Source of the DNA: an uncultured Prevotellaceae bacterium
GTDB taxonomy: Bacteria; Bacteroidota; Bacteroidia; Bacteroidales; Bacteroidaceae
NCBI GenBank assembly: GCA_902768105.1
Contig: CACXJZ010000029.1
Location: 1 to 32,352 of the forward strand
DNA length: 32,352 bases
Direction: 5' to 3'
Both the position numbers and the translations under genes were made by a program. Numbering within the stretch: position 1 is the stretch's first letter; the number at the start of each line of letters is the position of its first letter. This document shows positions 23,579 through 32,258 of this stretch, piece after piece. Under the pieces are notes generated by a model. The model was not told the DNA's origin. It ran no database searches and saw nothing but the letters and a program-made list of their open reading frames with translations.

Positions 23579-24925
23579 ATGGACAACAAGCAAGCTACAC
23601 TCGAACTCGGTCAGAAACCAGTTGGAAAACTGTTGACACAGTATGCTCTTCCTGCAATTGTGGCTATGACGGCTTCGAGCCTCTATAATATTATTGACCG
23701 CTCAGTTATTGGACAGGTGGTGGGTCCAGAGGCTATAGCAGGACTTGGCATAACCTTTCCTTTTATGAACTTGAGTGCAGCTTTTGGTGCTGCTGTTGGC
23801 GTGGGTGCTTCTACGTGTATCAGTGTCAAACTGGGGCAGCGTGACTATAAGACAGCTGAACGCTTGTTAGGCAACACTGTGACGCTGAACCTCATCATCG
23901 GCTTTCTGTTCATGCTAGTTTGTCTTGTTTTCCTGAATCCTATTTTACGTTTTTTCGGGGCGAGCGACGTTACATTGCCATATGCACGTGAATTCATGAC
24001 TGTTATTTTGTTGGGTAACATGATTACACATATGTATTTTGGCATGAATGCTGTTTTGCGTGCTGCAGGCAAACCTCGCCATGCTATGTATGCTACGCTA
24101 TTTACAGTAGCATGCAACATTGTTCTTGTGATAACATTTGTTTGGTGGTTCCGTTGGGGAATCCGTGGTGCTGCGCTTGCTACGGTTACTTCTCAGGCGC
24201 TGGCTTTGTGTTGGCAGATGTGGCTGTTCAGTGACAAGAAAGAACTATTACACTTGAAACGCGGTATTTATAAGTTAAAGTCTGACCTTGTCCGAAATAT
24301 CATTGCCATTGGCATTTCGCCATTTTTGATGAACGTTACCTCGTGTGTTATTGTTATCTTTATGAATAATCAGTTTGTACGATATGGTGGTGATATGGCT
24401 GTTGGAGCCTATTCAATTGCTAATAGCGTTGTTATGGTATTCTTCATGTTTGTTATGGGCATGAACCAGGGTATGCAACCTATCGTAGGTTATAATTATG
24501 GGGCAGAAAAGTATGACCGAATGTTAAGATGTCTTTGGCTTACCATTGCTGTGGCAACAGCCATTCTGCTTGTGGGTTGGTCTCTCTGTATGTTTTTCCC
24601 TCATGAGATAGCGCGCATCTTTACTACTGACCCGTATTTGTTAGAACTTGCTGCCCGAGGCATAAAGATTGACATGATGGTTTTCTTTGTTGTCGGTTCG
24701 CAAGCTGTTATTACTAACTTCTTTCAATGTATTGGAAAGGTGAAGATTAGCATATTTCTCTCACTCTCTCGTCAGTTGTTTATGTTGTTGCCGATGGCAT
24801 ATATATTCCCCCTCTTTTGGCAACTTGACGGAGTATGGTATTCTATGCCAATTAGTGATTTCTGTTCGTTTGCCATGACAATCCCGATGCTTTGGTGGTA
24901 CATAAAAAAACTAAGAAACTCATGA
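23579..24925 (+). CDS. MATE family multidrug/metabolite efflux transporter
   Basis: 448 residues with about 12 membrane segments in two six-helix halves (first half starts LLTQYALPAIVAMTASSLYN, second near LVRNIIAIGISPFLMNVTSC). Exports organic cations or metabolites in exchange for sodium or protons. The family fits DinF/NorM-like proteins; repeated features such as ASLYNIIDR-type SSLYNIIDRSVIG and GMNQGMQPIVGYNYGA are typical. The substrate is not predictable. It is the first gene of an eight-gene run with overlapping or abutting ends; its TGA overlaps the ATG of the kinase-like gene. Transport of a product from the downstream sugar pathway is possible but unproven. Confidence 0.93.
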   Translation: MDNKQATLELGQKPVGKLLTQYALPAIVAMTASSLYNIIDRSVIGQVVGPEAIAGLGITFPFMNLSAAFGAAVGVGASTCISVKLGQRDYKTAERLLGNTVTLNLIIGFLFMLVCLVFLNPILRFFGASDVTLPYAREFMTVILLGNMITHMYFGMNAVLRAAGKPRHAMYATLFTVACNIVLVITFVWWFRWGIRGAALATVTSQALALCWQMWLFSDKKELLHLKRGIYKLKSDLVRNIIAIGISPFLMNVTSCVIVIFMNNQFVRYGGDMAVGAYSIANSVVMVFFMFVMGMNQGMQPIVGYNYGAEKYDRMLRCLWLTIAVATAILLVGWSLCMFFPHEIARIFTTDPYLLELAARGIKIDMMVFFVVGSQAVITNFFQCIGKVKISIFLSLSRQLFMLLPMAYIFPLFWQLDGVWYSMPISDFCSFAMTIPMLWWYIKKLRNS

Positions 24926-25539
24926 ACAATAAAATCATTATTTGCATTGGCCGTCAGCTTGGAAGCGGCGGTCATGATATCGGCAGGATGCTTGCGCTTG
25001 ACTTTCAAGCCAAGTATTATGACCGTGAAATACTGAACCTTGCTGCAAAAGAAAGCGGACTCAGTGAAAAATTTTTTGCTCAAAACGATGAACGCAAGGG
25101 ATTCTTCAAGTCACTTTTTAATATCCAAGCCTCTCATTTGGGCGGCAGTCCATACAAATCAGATTTCTCACAAGAGAATTTGTTTCAGTTTCAAAGCGAT
25201 GCCATGATTAAGGCTGCAGATGAAGGATCGTGTGTTTTTGTGGGACGTTGTGCAGAATATGTACTTCGTAATAATCCTAATATGGTTAGCGTATTCATAA
25301 CAGCACCAATGGATTTTCGTATTCATCAGGTTATGAATAAGGAAGGTGTCGACCGTATCGTTGCCCAGAAAAAGATTGAAGAGGGTGAGAGCCAGCGTGC
25401 TGCTTATTATAACTATTATACGGGCAAAAAGTGGGGATATGCAACCAACTATGACTTATGCATAGACTCCTCCGTCCTCGGACTTCCTGCTACAGAGAAA
25501 TTCATAGCTGATTTTATCCGTAAAAAGTTTAATATATGA
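24922..25539 (+). CDS. Cytidylate kinase-like family protein
   Basis: 205 residues from the ATG that overlaps the MATE stop (ATGA); a TTG ten codons upstream is rejected. P-loop of the AAA_26/cytidylate-kinase-like type: CIGRQLGSGGHDIGRMLA at 8-25. Further family features are FVGRCAEYVLRNNPNMVSVF and the lid-like QRAAYYNYYTGKKWGYATNY and YDLCIDSS. Not the housekeeping Cmk; these small kinases are widespread in Bacteroidetes and their substrate is not known, with nucleoside monophosphates as the default guess. Coupled by 4-nt overlaps at both ends. Confidence 0.85.
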   Translation: MNNKIIICIGRQLGSGGHDIGRMLALDFQAKYYDREILNLAAKESGLSEKFFAQNDERKGFFKSLFNIQASHLGGSPYKSDFSQENLFQFQSDAMIKAADEGSCVFVGRCAEYVLRNNPNMVSVFITAPMDFRIHQVMNKEGVDRIVAQKKIEEGESQRAAYYNYYTGKKWGYATNYDLCIDSSVLGLPATEKFIADFIRKKFNI

Positions 25540-26042
25540 AGAAAATCGGCATCATCAGCGATACTCATAGTTATTGGGATGATAAGTATCTGCATTACTT
25601 TGAGTCCTGTGATGAAATATGGCATGCTGGCGATATTTGTTCTACCGAATTGGCGGACAGGTTGGCAGCATTCCGCCCCTTACGCGCTGTTTGTGGCAAC
25701 TGTGATGGGGGAGACCTGCGGATGATGTATCCTGAAGTTCTACGCTTCAAGTGCGAGGATGTAGATGTGCTGATGAAGCATATTGGTGGCTATCCAGGGA
25801 ACTATGACCGTTCTATTGCTAGTCAGATTTATGCTTCACCACCCCAGCTTTTTATTTGCGGACATTCTCACATATTGAGAGTGAAATACGATAAGACGCT
25901 AAATCTACTCCATATCAATCCTGGTGCAGCAGGACTTCAGGGGTGGCATAAAGATCGTACAATTGTAAGATTAACTATCGAAAGCAATAAATTTACTGAT
26001 TGTGAAGTTATAACATTAGGGAATAATCAATTTAAAGTATAA
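25536..26042 (+). CDS. YfcE/MJ0936-like metallophosphoesterase
   Basis: 168 residues, a complete calcineurin-like fold for a two-metal phosphodiesterase. Metal ligands can be placed: D9 and H11 (ISDTHSY), D33 (HAGDIC), N55 (CGNCDGGD), H82 (MKHIGG), H110 and H112 (CGHSH). Natural substrate unknown; members cleave phosphodiesters in vitro. The stop is followed without any gap by the rfbB ATG, and the start overlaps the kinase-like gene by 4 nt. Confidence 0.9.
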   Translation: MKKIGIISDTHSYWDDKYLHYFESCDEIWHAGDICSTELADRLAAFRPLRAVCGNCDGGDLRMMYPEVLRFKCEDVDVLMKHIGGYPGNYDRSIASQIYASPPQLFICGHSHILRVKYDKTLNLLHINPGAAGLQGWHKDRTIVRLTIESNKFTDCEVITLGNNQFKV

Positions 26043-27185
26043 ATGCGTATGAAACGTACAATCGTCATTACTGGTGGTGCAGGCTTTATAGGAAGCCATG
26101 TTGTGCGCCTGTTCGTGAACAAATATCCTGAGTATCAGATTATTAATCTTGACAAGCTGACCTATGCGGGCAATCTTGCCAACCTAAAGGACATTGAGGA
26201 CAAGCCCAACTATGAGTTTGTAAAAATGGATATCTGCGATTTTGATGCTTTTTATAAGCTGATGCAAGAAAAGAAGGTGGACGGCATTATCCATCTTGCA
26301 GCAGAGAGTCACGTTGACCGTAGTATCAAGGATCCCTTTACGTTTGCCAAGACGAATGTCATGGGAACATTGTCGTTGTTGCAGGCCGCAAAACTCTATT
26401 GGGAGAGTCTGCCTGAGCGTTATGAGGGTAAACGGTTCTATCACATTTCAACCGATGAGGTGTATGGAGCCCTTGAACTGACACATCCGGAGGGAATAGA
26501 GCCTCCGTTTACGACGACAGCTTCTTCGTCGGAGCATCACCAGGCTTACGGTAATAAGTTCTTCCTTGAGACGACGAAGTACAATCCTCACTCACCTTAC
26601 AGTGCAGCCAAGGCCTCAAGCGATCACTTTGTCCGTGCCTACCATGATACATACGGCATGCCGGTTATTGTGACCAACTGCTCGAACAACTACGGTCCAT
26701 ACCAGTTCCCGGAAAAGCTGATACCCCTCTTTATTAACAACATCCGCCATCGTAAGCCGTTGCCTGTCTATGGAAAAGGAGAGAATGTTCGCGACTGGCT
26801 GTATGTTGAGGACCACGCCCGCGCTATTGACCTTATTTTCCATAAGGGATTGATAGCAGAGACATATAACATCGGAGGCTTTAACGAGTGGAAGAATATT
26901 GATATTATCCGCGTGCTGATTAATACTGTTGACCGTCTGCTGGGGCGTAAGGAGGGAGAGGATATGGATCTCATTACTTATGTAACAGACCGTGCCGGAC
27001 ACGATTTACGCTATGCCATCGACTCTACGAAGCTGCAGCACGAGCTTGGATGGGAGCCCAGTCTCCAGTTCGAGGAGGGTATTGAGAAGACTGTCCGTTG
27101 GTATCTTGACAATCAGGAGTGGCTGGATAATGTTACCAGTGGTGACTATCAGAAGTATTACGATAATATGTATGCTAACAGATGA
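26043..27185 (+). CDS. rfbB: dTDP-glucose 4,6-dehydratase
   Basis: 380 residues (378 if it starts at the ATG at 26049). Converts dTDP-glucose to dTDP-4-keto-6-deoxyglucose, the branch point for deoxy sugars. SDR-fold features: NAD-binding [11 protein letters not shown] at 10-20, catalytic T137-D138-E139 (STDEVYG), Y186 and K190 (YSAAK), and [15 protein letters not shown]. The longer segment between STDEVYG and PHSPYSAAK (about 45 residues) is normal for Bacteroidetes RfbB, so it is not an insertion of the kind seen in other genes here. The gene for the previous step (rfbA) is not in the window. It overlaps purT by 4 nt. Confidence 0.95.
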   Translation: MRMKRTIVITGGAGFIGSHVVRLFVNKYPEYQIINLDKLTYAGNLANLKDIEDKPNYEFVKMDICDFDAFYKLMQEKKVDGIIHLAAESHVDRSIKDPFTFAKTNVMGTLSLLQAAKLYWESLPERYEGKRFYHISTDEVYGALELTHPEGIEPPFTTTASSSEHHQAYGNKFFLETTKYNPHSPYSAAKASSDHFVRAYHDTYGMPVIVTNCSNNYGPYQFPEKLIPLFINNIRHRKPLPVYGKGENVRDWLYVEDHARAIDLIFHKGLIAETYNIGGFNEWKNIDIIRVLINTVDRLLGRKEGEDMDLITYVTDRAGHDLRYAIDSTKLQHELGWEPSLQFEEGIEKTVRWYLDNQEWLDNVTSGDYQKYYDNMYANR

Positions 27186-28378
27186 AGAAGATTTTGCTTT
27201 TAGGAAGTGGTGAGCTTGGCAAGGAATTTGTGATTGCCGCCATGCGAGCAGGCCAGTATGTTATTGCCTGTGACCGTTATGACAATGCTCCTGCCATGCA
27301 GGTGGCAGATGAACGTGAAGTGTTCTCTATGCTTGATGGTGACGCGTTGGAGGCGGTTATAGAAAAACATAGGCCCGATATCATTGTGCCAGAGATTGAA
27401 GCTATCCGAACGGAGCGTCTGTTCAAGTTTGAAGAACAGGGTATTCAGGTGGTGCCTTCGGCACGTGCTGTCAACTATACAATGAATCGTCGTGCTATAC
27501 GTGACCTGGCCTCGAAAGAGCTTGGTTTACGTACGGCAAAATATTTCTATGCCAAAACATTTGGTGAGTTCAAACGTGCAGCTGACGAGATTGGATACCC
27601 TTGTGTAGTCAAACCCTTAATGTCATCTTCTGGTCATGGTCAGAGTTATGTACATAATGAAGATGAGCTTGTAGCGGCATTCAAAGAGGCGATGGAGGGT
27701 AGCCGTGGCGACGTGAAAGAGGTTATTATCGAGGAGTTTATTGACTTCGATTCTGAGTTTACCTTGCTTACTGTGACACAAAAGAAAGGTCCTACGCTGT
27801 TCTGTCCTCCTATCGGTCATGTGCAAAAAGGCGGTGACTATCGTGAGTCCTGGCAGCCATATCAAATAAGTGATGAAGCATTGAAGAAAGCACAAGATAT
27901 GGCAAGCAAAGTAACTCGTGCGCTGACAGGTGTTGGTATTTGGGGTGTAGAGTTCTTTTTGACTCGCCAGGGAGAGGTAATCTTCTCGGAACTGTCGCCC
28001 AGACCCCATGACACAGGTATGGTTACACTTGGTCATACAACAAACCTTTCGGAGTTCGAACTTCATTTCCGGGCAGTGATGGGTCTGCCTATTCCTGCCA
28101 TCCATTTGGAACATGCTGGTGCGTCGGCTGTCATTCTGTCACCGAAGAATGTGTCTATGCCTGTCAACCGTTCTCTTTTGGACTATAATCTTGAAGAAGC
28201 CCTGAAGGAAGACCGTACACGTGTTCGTATCTTTGGCAAGCCTGAGGCCCATAAAGGTCGCCGTATGGGTGTCGTTCTCTGCTATGGTGAGGTGGAGGAT
28301 GATGTCAATGCCCTTCGAGACAAAGCAAAACGTCTTGCTAAGACCGTTTTAGGAACAGAACCTTATATGCAGAAATGA
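27182..28378 (+). CDS. purT: Formate-dependent phosphoribosylglycinamide formyltransferase
   Basis: 398 residues. Makes formyl-glycinamide ribonucleotide from GAR, formate and ATP in purine synthesis. ATP-grasp enzyme with N-terminal [20 protein letters not shown] at 5-24, [27 protein letters not shown], and the metal/ATP region [20 protein letters not shown] with [15 protein letters not shown]. Full length, nothing missing. Its place between rfbB and the ketoisomerase with 4-nt overlaps on both sides is odd because its role has no direct link to sugar synthesis. Shared growth-rate control is one possible reason. Confidence 0.95.
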   Translation: MKKILLLGSGELGKEFVIAAMRAGQYVIACDRYDNAPAMQVADEREVFSMLDGDALEAVIEKHRPDIIVPEIEAIRTERLFKFEEQGIQVVPSARAVNYTMNRRAIRDLASKELGLRTAKYFYAKTFGEFKRAADEIGYPCVVKPLMSSSGHGQSYVHNEDELVAAFKEAMEGSRGDVKEVIIEEFIDFDSEFTLLTVTQKKGPTLFCPPIGHVQKGGDYRESWQPYQISDEALKKAQDMASKVTRALTGVGIWGVEFFLTRQGEVIFSELSPRPHDTGMVTLGHTTNLSEFELHFRAVMGLPIPAIHLEHAGASAVILSPKNVSMPVNRSLLDYNLEEALKEDRTRVRIFGKPEAHKGRRMGVVLCYGEVEDDVNALRDKAKRLAKTVLGTEPYMQK

Positions 28379-28779
28379 TAGGACAGCTCATAGATCTTCC
28401 CAAGATTGTTGACCCGCGTGGCAACCTGACGGTGGCAGAGGCTCAGGCGATGATACCTTTCGATATCAAACGGGCCTACTGGGTATATGATGTTCCAGGT
28501 GGTGAGAGTCGGGGAGGCCATGCACACAAACGGCTAAAGCAGTTTATTGTTGCTTTGAGCGGCTCCTTCCATGTAACACTCGACAATGGTCGTGAACGCC
28601 AGACGGTACTCTTGAATCATCCTTGGCAGGGTTTACTTATAGATACCAATATATGGCGTACACTCGATGATTTTTCATCGGGAGCTGTTTGTTTGGTTTT
28701 GGCCTCGGAGCATTATGACGAGGACGACTATATTTACGATTACGATGATTTCCTGAAATATGTGGGATGCTTGAAATAA
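28375..28779 (+). CDS. dTDP-4-keto-6-deoxyhexose 3,4-ketoisomerase, FdtA/QdtA-like cupin
   Basis: 134 residues, WxcM-like cupin. Moves the keto group from C4 to C3 of dTDP-4-keto-6-deoxyglucose, giving the substrate for a 3-aminotransferase. Family hallmarks: [20 protein letters not shown] with the paired histidines H49 and H51, then [20 protein letters not shown] and [20 protein letters not shown]. Whether the product has the galacto (FdtA) or gluco (QdtA) form cannot be read from the sequence. Between rfbB/purT and an aminotransferase, the assignment is well supported. Its 3' end overlaps the next gene by 13 nt. Confidence 0.9.
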   Translation: MIGQLIDLPKIVDPRGNLTVAEAQAMIPFDIKRAYWVYDVPGGESRGGHAHKRLKQFIVALSGSFHVTLDNGRERQTVLLNHPWQGLLIDTNIWRTLDDFSSGAVCLVLASEHYDEDDYIYDYDDFLKYVGCLK

Positions 28780-29702
28780 GACGATACACCTCCAATCAGG
28801 CTGATACTTGGAATCAGTTTGTAGCACAGTCGAAGAATGGTACGTTCATGTTAGACCGCCGTTATATGGACTATCATTCCAATCGTTTCTGTGACAATTC
28901 GTTGATGGTGTATCGTCGTGGAGCCCTCTATGCCTTGCTCCCAGGAAATGTAAGTGATGATGTCTTTTATTCACATCAGGGACTGACTTACGGAGGTCTC
29001 TTGATGAATGAGAAAACCTCTGCGGCTGATGTCGTGCAGATTTTCAAACTTCTTAATGATTTATTGCGTGCGGAGGGATTGCGTCGTGTGGTTTATAAGC
29101 CTATTCCGTGGATTTACCACAAACAGCCGTCTGAAGAAGATTTATATGCAATAGTGGAGGTTTGTGGAGCGCGACAGTCACGCGGCCTGTCATCAACCAT
29201 CACTCGCGAATGCCTTAATAGCTGGTATCGTATCCGCGAATGTGGGGCGAAGCATGCCCGTAAAGCTGGTATTATTATAGAAGAAACAGATGACTTCCGT
29301 CCTTTTTGGCAGACGCTGACAGATAACCTACTTAATCGGTATGGACTCAAACCAGTACATACCATTGATGAAATAACGATGCTGCACAGCCGTTTTCCGA
29401 ACCATATACGCCTTGTCGTCGCAAAGAAAGGGGATGAGGTGCTGGGAGGGACAGTTCTCTATGTCAGCAACCGTGTCGTACATTCACAGTATATTGCTGC
29501 CAGTCCCCGTGGTAAGGAATTGCATGTCCTGGATTTGCTGTTCCAGGAGGTTATCCGCGAATCGCTGAAAGACCATGTATTTTTCGACTTCGGTATATCG
29601 ACGGAGAAACACGGAACTTATCTTAACGAGCAACTAATTTACCAGAAGGAAGGTTTTGGTGGTCGTGGCATATGCTATGATTGGTATGAATGGGATTTAT
29701 GA
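28767..29702 (+). CDS. GNAT/FemAB-like acyltransferase of the amino-sugar cluster
   Basis: 311 residues, soluble. The sequence has the look of a FemAB/Acetyltransf_6-type double GNAT fold: SKNGTFMLDRRYMDYHSNRF at 16-35, then YALLPGNV, GLTYGGLLMN, and a C-terminal half with VVAKKGDEVLGGTVLYVSNR, VHSQYIAASPRGKELHVLDL and FFDFGISTEKHGTYLNEQL. The last block is typical of family members that bind acyl donors. In known dTDP-Fuc3NAc/Qui3NAc pathways the acyl step is done by a left-handed beta-helix enzyme (FdtC/QdtC); no such gene is present, and this protein takes its place in the gene order. Acyl donor and exact acceptor are unknown. Confidence 0.75.
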   Translation: MLEIRRYTSNQADTWNQFVAQSKNGTFMLDRRYMDYHSNRFCDNSLMVYRRGALYALLPGNVSDDVFYSHQGLTYGGLLMNEKTSAADVVQIFKLLNDLLRAEGLRRVVYKPIPWIYHKQPSEEDLYAIVEVCGARQSRGLSSTITRECLNSWYRIRECGAKHARKAGIIIEETDDFRPFWQTLTDNLLNRYGLKPVHTIDEITMLHSRFPNHIRLVVAKKGDEVLGGTVLYVSNRVVHSQYIAASPRGKELHVLDLLFQEVIRESLKDHVFFDFGISTEKHGTYLNEQLIYQKEGFGGRGICYDWYEWDL

Positions 29703-30811
29703 AATACCTTGATCTCAAACGGATAAATGCTCCTTATGAGGAGGAGATACGACAGGCTATCAGCAATGTCATTGATAGCGGTTGGTATTTGCAGGGTGGG
29801 GCAGTTGCTGCATTTGAAAGAGCATATGCTGACTACATCGGCACTCGCTATTGTGTCAGTTGTGCCAATGGCCTTGACGCGTTGACACTTATTCTCCGTG
29901 CTTACATCGAGTTAGGGCTGCTCCATTCGGGTGACGAAGTGATTGTTCCTGCTAATACTTATATCGCTTCGATTCTTTCCATTACCGAGTGCGGACTAAA
30001 GCCGATACTAGTCGAACCTTCCTTGGATAACTGCCAGATAGACGATAGCTTAATAAAGCCACGCATAACACCGCGTACTAAGGCCATAATGATTGTTCAT
30101 TTATATGGACAATGTGCTTATACGGAGCGTATTGCCGACATCTGTCATCGTTATCACCTCCTTCTCATTGAGGATAATGCCCAAGCTCATGGCTGTACGG
30201 TGCCGTATGCTGCAGAATTACAACATTCAAAGAAAACCGGTTCCCTTGGGAATGCTTCTGGTCATAGTTTTTATCCTGGCAAGAATCTTGGGGCTATGGG
30301 AGATGCAGGTGCTGTCACGACCAACGACGCACAACTGGCTGAAACTATACGTGCTATAGCCAATTACGGGGCTCTGCGTAAGTATGTACACGACTATTTG
30401 GGGCGCAATAGTCGTATGGATGAACTACAGGCGGCTATGCTCTCCGTGAAGTTGTGTCATCTTGACGACATCACTCACCGTCGTCAGTTGCTGGCGTCTA
30501 TATATATTAATAAGGTGGATAATCCTTTGTTGCGTTTCCCACGTATGACCAACAGCGTCTGGCATATCTTCCCGGTCTTTTCGGCATACCGTGAACAGTT
30601 GCAGCTGTTCTTGAAAGCTAGGGGCATAGAAACGCAAGTTCATTATCCGATTCCGCCCCATCAGCAACGTTGCTTCCTAGAATGGAACAATTTGTCGTTC
30701 CCTGTTACGGAACAGATTAGCCGCGAGGAACTCAGTTTGCCATGTAATGAGGCAATGACAGAAGATGAGGTCTGTGCTGTGGTGGAAGCGCTGAACAGCT
30801 TTGCCGTATAA
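29699..30811 (+). CDS. DegT/DnrJ/EryC1 aminotransferase, FdtB/QdtB-like
   Basis: 370 residues from the ATG that overlaps the preceding stop by 4 nt; an ATG three codons earlier is also in frame. PLP enzyme that puts an amino group on a nucleotide-linked keto-sugar, here most likely dTDP-3-keto-6-deoxyhexose. Family features: SGWYLQGGAVAAFERAYADY, CANGLDALTLILRAY, GDEVIVPANTYIASILSI, EDNAQAHG, and catalytic K195 in SGHSFYPGKNLGAMGDAG. YGALRKYVHDYLGRNSRMDE is also standard. It is the last gene of the run, followed by a bidirectional terminator. Confidence 0.93.
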   Translation: MKYLDLKRINAPYEEEIRQAISNVIDSGWYLQGGAVAAFERAYADYIGTRYCVSCANGLDALTLILRAYIELGLLHSGDEVIVPANTYIASILSITECGLKPILVEPSLDNCQIDDSLIKPRITPRTKAIMIVHLYGQCAYTERIADICHRYHLLLIEDNAQAHGCTVPYAAELQHSKKTGSLGNASGHSFYPGKNLGAMGDAGAVTTNDAQLAETIRAIANYGALRKYVHDYLGRNSRMDELQAAMLSVKLCHLDDITHRRQLLASIYINKVDNPLLRFPRMTNSVWHIFPVFSAYREQLQLFLKARGIETQVHYPIPPHQQRCFLEWNNLSFPVTEQISREELSLPCNEAMTEDEVCAVVEALNSFAV

Positions 30812-30819
30812 AAGATAAA

Positions 30820-30850
30820 GGTGCCAGCCGCATGACTGACACCCTTCTTT
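30820..30850. terminator. Bidirectional terminator between aminotransferase and DUF4332 gene
   Basis: GGTGCCAG (30820-30827) and CTGACACC (30836-30843) form an 8-pair stem with one mismatch, flanked by A-rich sequence on the left and TTCTTTACTTT on the right, so both strands have a T-rich tail. Confidence 0.65.
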
Positions 30851-30868
30851 ACTTTATTATTATTGGAA

Positions 30869-31276
30869 TTAATACTCCATCTTGCCCGGCAGTTCCTTGG
30901 CCTGGTCAATCATAGCTTGAATCTCACTCTCGACGGGTACACGACGAACAAGTTTCTTCTGTTCGTTTACTTCCTGCAACTTGGCTGCGAGATTGGCTGC
31001 TACTCGATGCTTGAGCTCCTTAACAGTATCAACACCAGATGCCTCCAGCAATTCTGCAAACTGAGGGCCAACGCCATTGATACGATACAAATCGCAGTGG
31101 TTTGCCCATTTCAGAATCAGTTTACCACTGATACCAGTAGCCTCTTCAAGCGCTTTGCGCCCTGCGGGCTTTGCACATTTCTCCAACAACTCTGCGTCGG
31201 TCTTGATGCCGGCAGCAATCAGTTTCTCAGCGTAAATTTCACCTACGCCTTCAATGTCAACTACCTTGTAAGTCAT
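30869..31276 (-). CDS. DUF4332 family helix-hairpin-helix protein
   Basis: 135 residues. Two helix-hairpin-helix-like units: VDIEGVGEIYAEKLIAAGI at 6-24 and YRINGVGPQFAELLEASGV at ~64-82. Such motifs bind DNA in other proteins, but the role of DUF4332 proteins is not known. The C-terminus is a charged helix ending in ELPGKMEY. It is a single-gene unit with a Bacteroidetes promoter ~55 nt upstream and a shared terminator. Confidence 0.88.
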   Translation of the reverse strand: MTYKVVDIEGVGEIYAEKLIAAGIKTDAELLEKCAKPAGRKALEEATGISGKLILKWANHCDLYRINGVGPQFAELLEASGVDTVKELKHRVAANLAAKLQEVNEQKKLVRRVPVESEIQAMIDQAKELPGKMEY

Positions 31277-31331
31277 AATCTTTTTGTTTTTAGTTATTGA
31301 TTAATTAGACGTTTCGCTTGTTAAGCAAGGG

Positions 31332-31363
31332 CAAATTTACTTAATTTTTCAGTCCCAGACAAC
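31332..31363 (-). promoter_or_regulatory. Promoter of the DUF4332 gene
   Basis: Minus-strand TAAATTTG (31332-31339) with GTTG 20 nt upstream (31360-31363). Confidence 0.6.
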
Positions 31364-31414
31364 TTTTTTATTGTTTTTTATGAAAACAATGATGGTTGTA
31401 CCCAAATATTTGTT

Positions 31415-31422
31415 TAACTTTG
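31415..31422 (+). promoter_or_regulatory. -7 box of the BI-1-like gene
   Basis: TAACTTTG fits TAnnTTTG; no TTTG is found at the usual distance, only GTTG at 31395-31398 (16-nt spacer). Confidence 0.5.
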
Positions 31423-31444
31423 CGCCTGAAATACATAAAATGAT

Positions 31445-32170
31445 ATGCAAATGAATTACAATGATTATGAAATGGATGTAGCGTTCCGCGAACGCGAATT
31501 ACAGGCTTCTGCCGCTTTGCCTGTCTTGATGCGTAAGGTTTATGTGTGGATGACACTGGCACTTGCCATCACAGGTTTTACAGCATATGCTGTAGCCTCC
31601 ACCCCGAATCTGCAGGAAATCGTACTCCTGAATTCATGGGTGATGTGGGGACTCATCATCGCAGAGTTTGCCTTGGTTATGGGAATCAGTTGGGGTATTA
31701 ATAGGTTGTCGCTCACCACAGCCACTCTCCTGTTTATACTCTATTCTGTCATTAACGGCGCAACGCTCTCGGTTATCTTCGTGGCTTATAGCATTGGTAC
31801 AATCTCTAAGGTGTTCTTTATTACGGCAGGTACCTTTGCTGTAATGGCCTTCTTTGGCTATGTTACAAAGACAGACCTGTCAAAGTTGGGAAAGATTATG
31901 TTCATGGCATTGATAGGCATTATTATTGCGACCATCGTCAACATCTTTGTCAAGAGTAGCGGACTCGACCTTATACTAAGCTATTTGGGTGTATTTGTTT
32001 TTGTGGGGCTGACGGCATACGACACCCAGAAGATTAAGCAGATGCTCTGGCAGGCGGGCGACATGAGTGAGAGCGCACAGAAAATAGCTCTTTTGGGTGC
32101 CTTATCACTATACCTTGATTTCATAAATTTGTTCTTGTATCTGCTTCGTATTTTTGGTCGCCGCGACTGA
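31445..32170 (+). CDS. Bax inhibitor-1/YccA family membrane protein
   Basis: 241 residues (239 from the ATG at 31451) with about seven membrane segments, starting VYVWMTLALAITGFTAYAVA and ending FINLFLYLLRIFG. The BI-1 pattern is clear: the cytoplasmic N-terminus, VINGATLSVIFVAYSIGTIS, the loop FGYVTKTDLSKLGKIMFMAL, and LTAYDTQKIKQM with the conserved aspartate. Members act as pH-gated ion channels or affect FtsH-linked membrane quality control; the role here is not known. Single gene with its own -7 box and terminator. Confidence 0.93.
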   Translation: MQMNYNDYEMDVAFRERELQASAALPVLMRKVYVWMTLALAITGFTAYAVASTPNLQEIVLLNSWVMWGLIIAEFALVMGISWGINRLSLTTATLLFILYSVINGATLSVIFVAYSIGTISKVFFITAGTFAVMAFFGYVTKTDLSKLGKIMFMALIGIIIATIVNIFVKSSGLDLILSYLGVFVFVGLTAYDTQKIKQMLWQAGDMSESAQKIALLGALSLYLDFINLFLYLLRIFGRRD

Positions 32171-32196
32171 AATATGACAAAAAATAACTGAAAAAG

Positions 32197-32227
32197 TCTT
32201 CGATTTTTATGAAGTCGAAGATTTTTT
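32197..32227 (+). terminator. Rho-independent terminator of the BI-1-like gene
   Basis: TCTTCGA (32197-32203) pairs with TCGAAGA (32215-32221), followed by six Ts and then GTTGTTTTTC. Confidence 0.75.
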
Positions 32228-32258
32228 GTTGTTTTTCTTCAAAAAAAATGTGAAAATT

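Noticed and set aside
24892-24921. TTG start ten codons upstream for the cytidylate-kinase-like gene
   Set aside because: The ATG at 24922 forms the 4-nt overlap seen throughout this operon and begins right at the family's first strand.
26462-26600. Extra segment in RfbB between STDEVYG and YSAAK as another in-frame insert
   Set aside because: The same longer segment is usual in Bacteroidetes RfbB and has no repeat structure.
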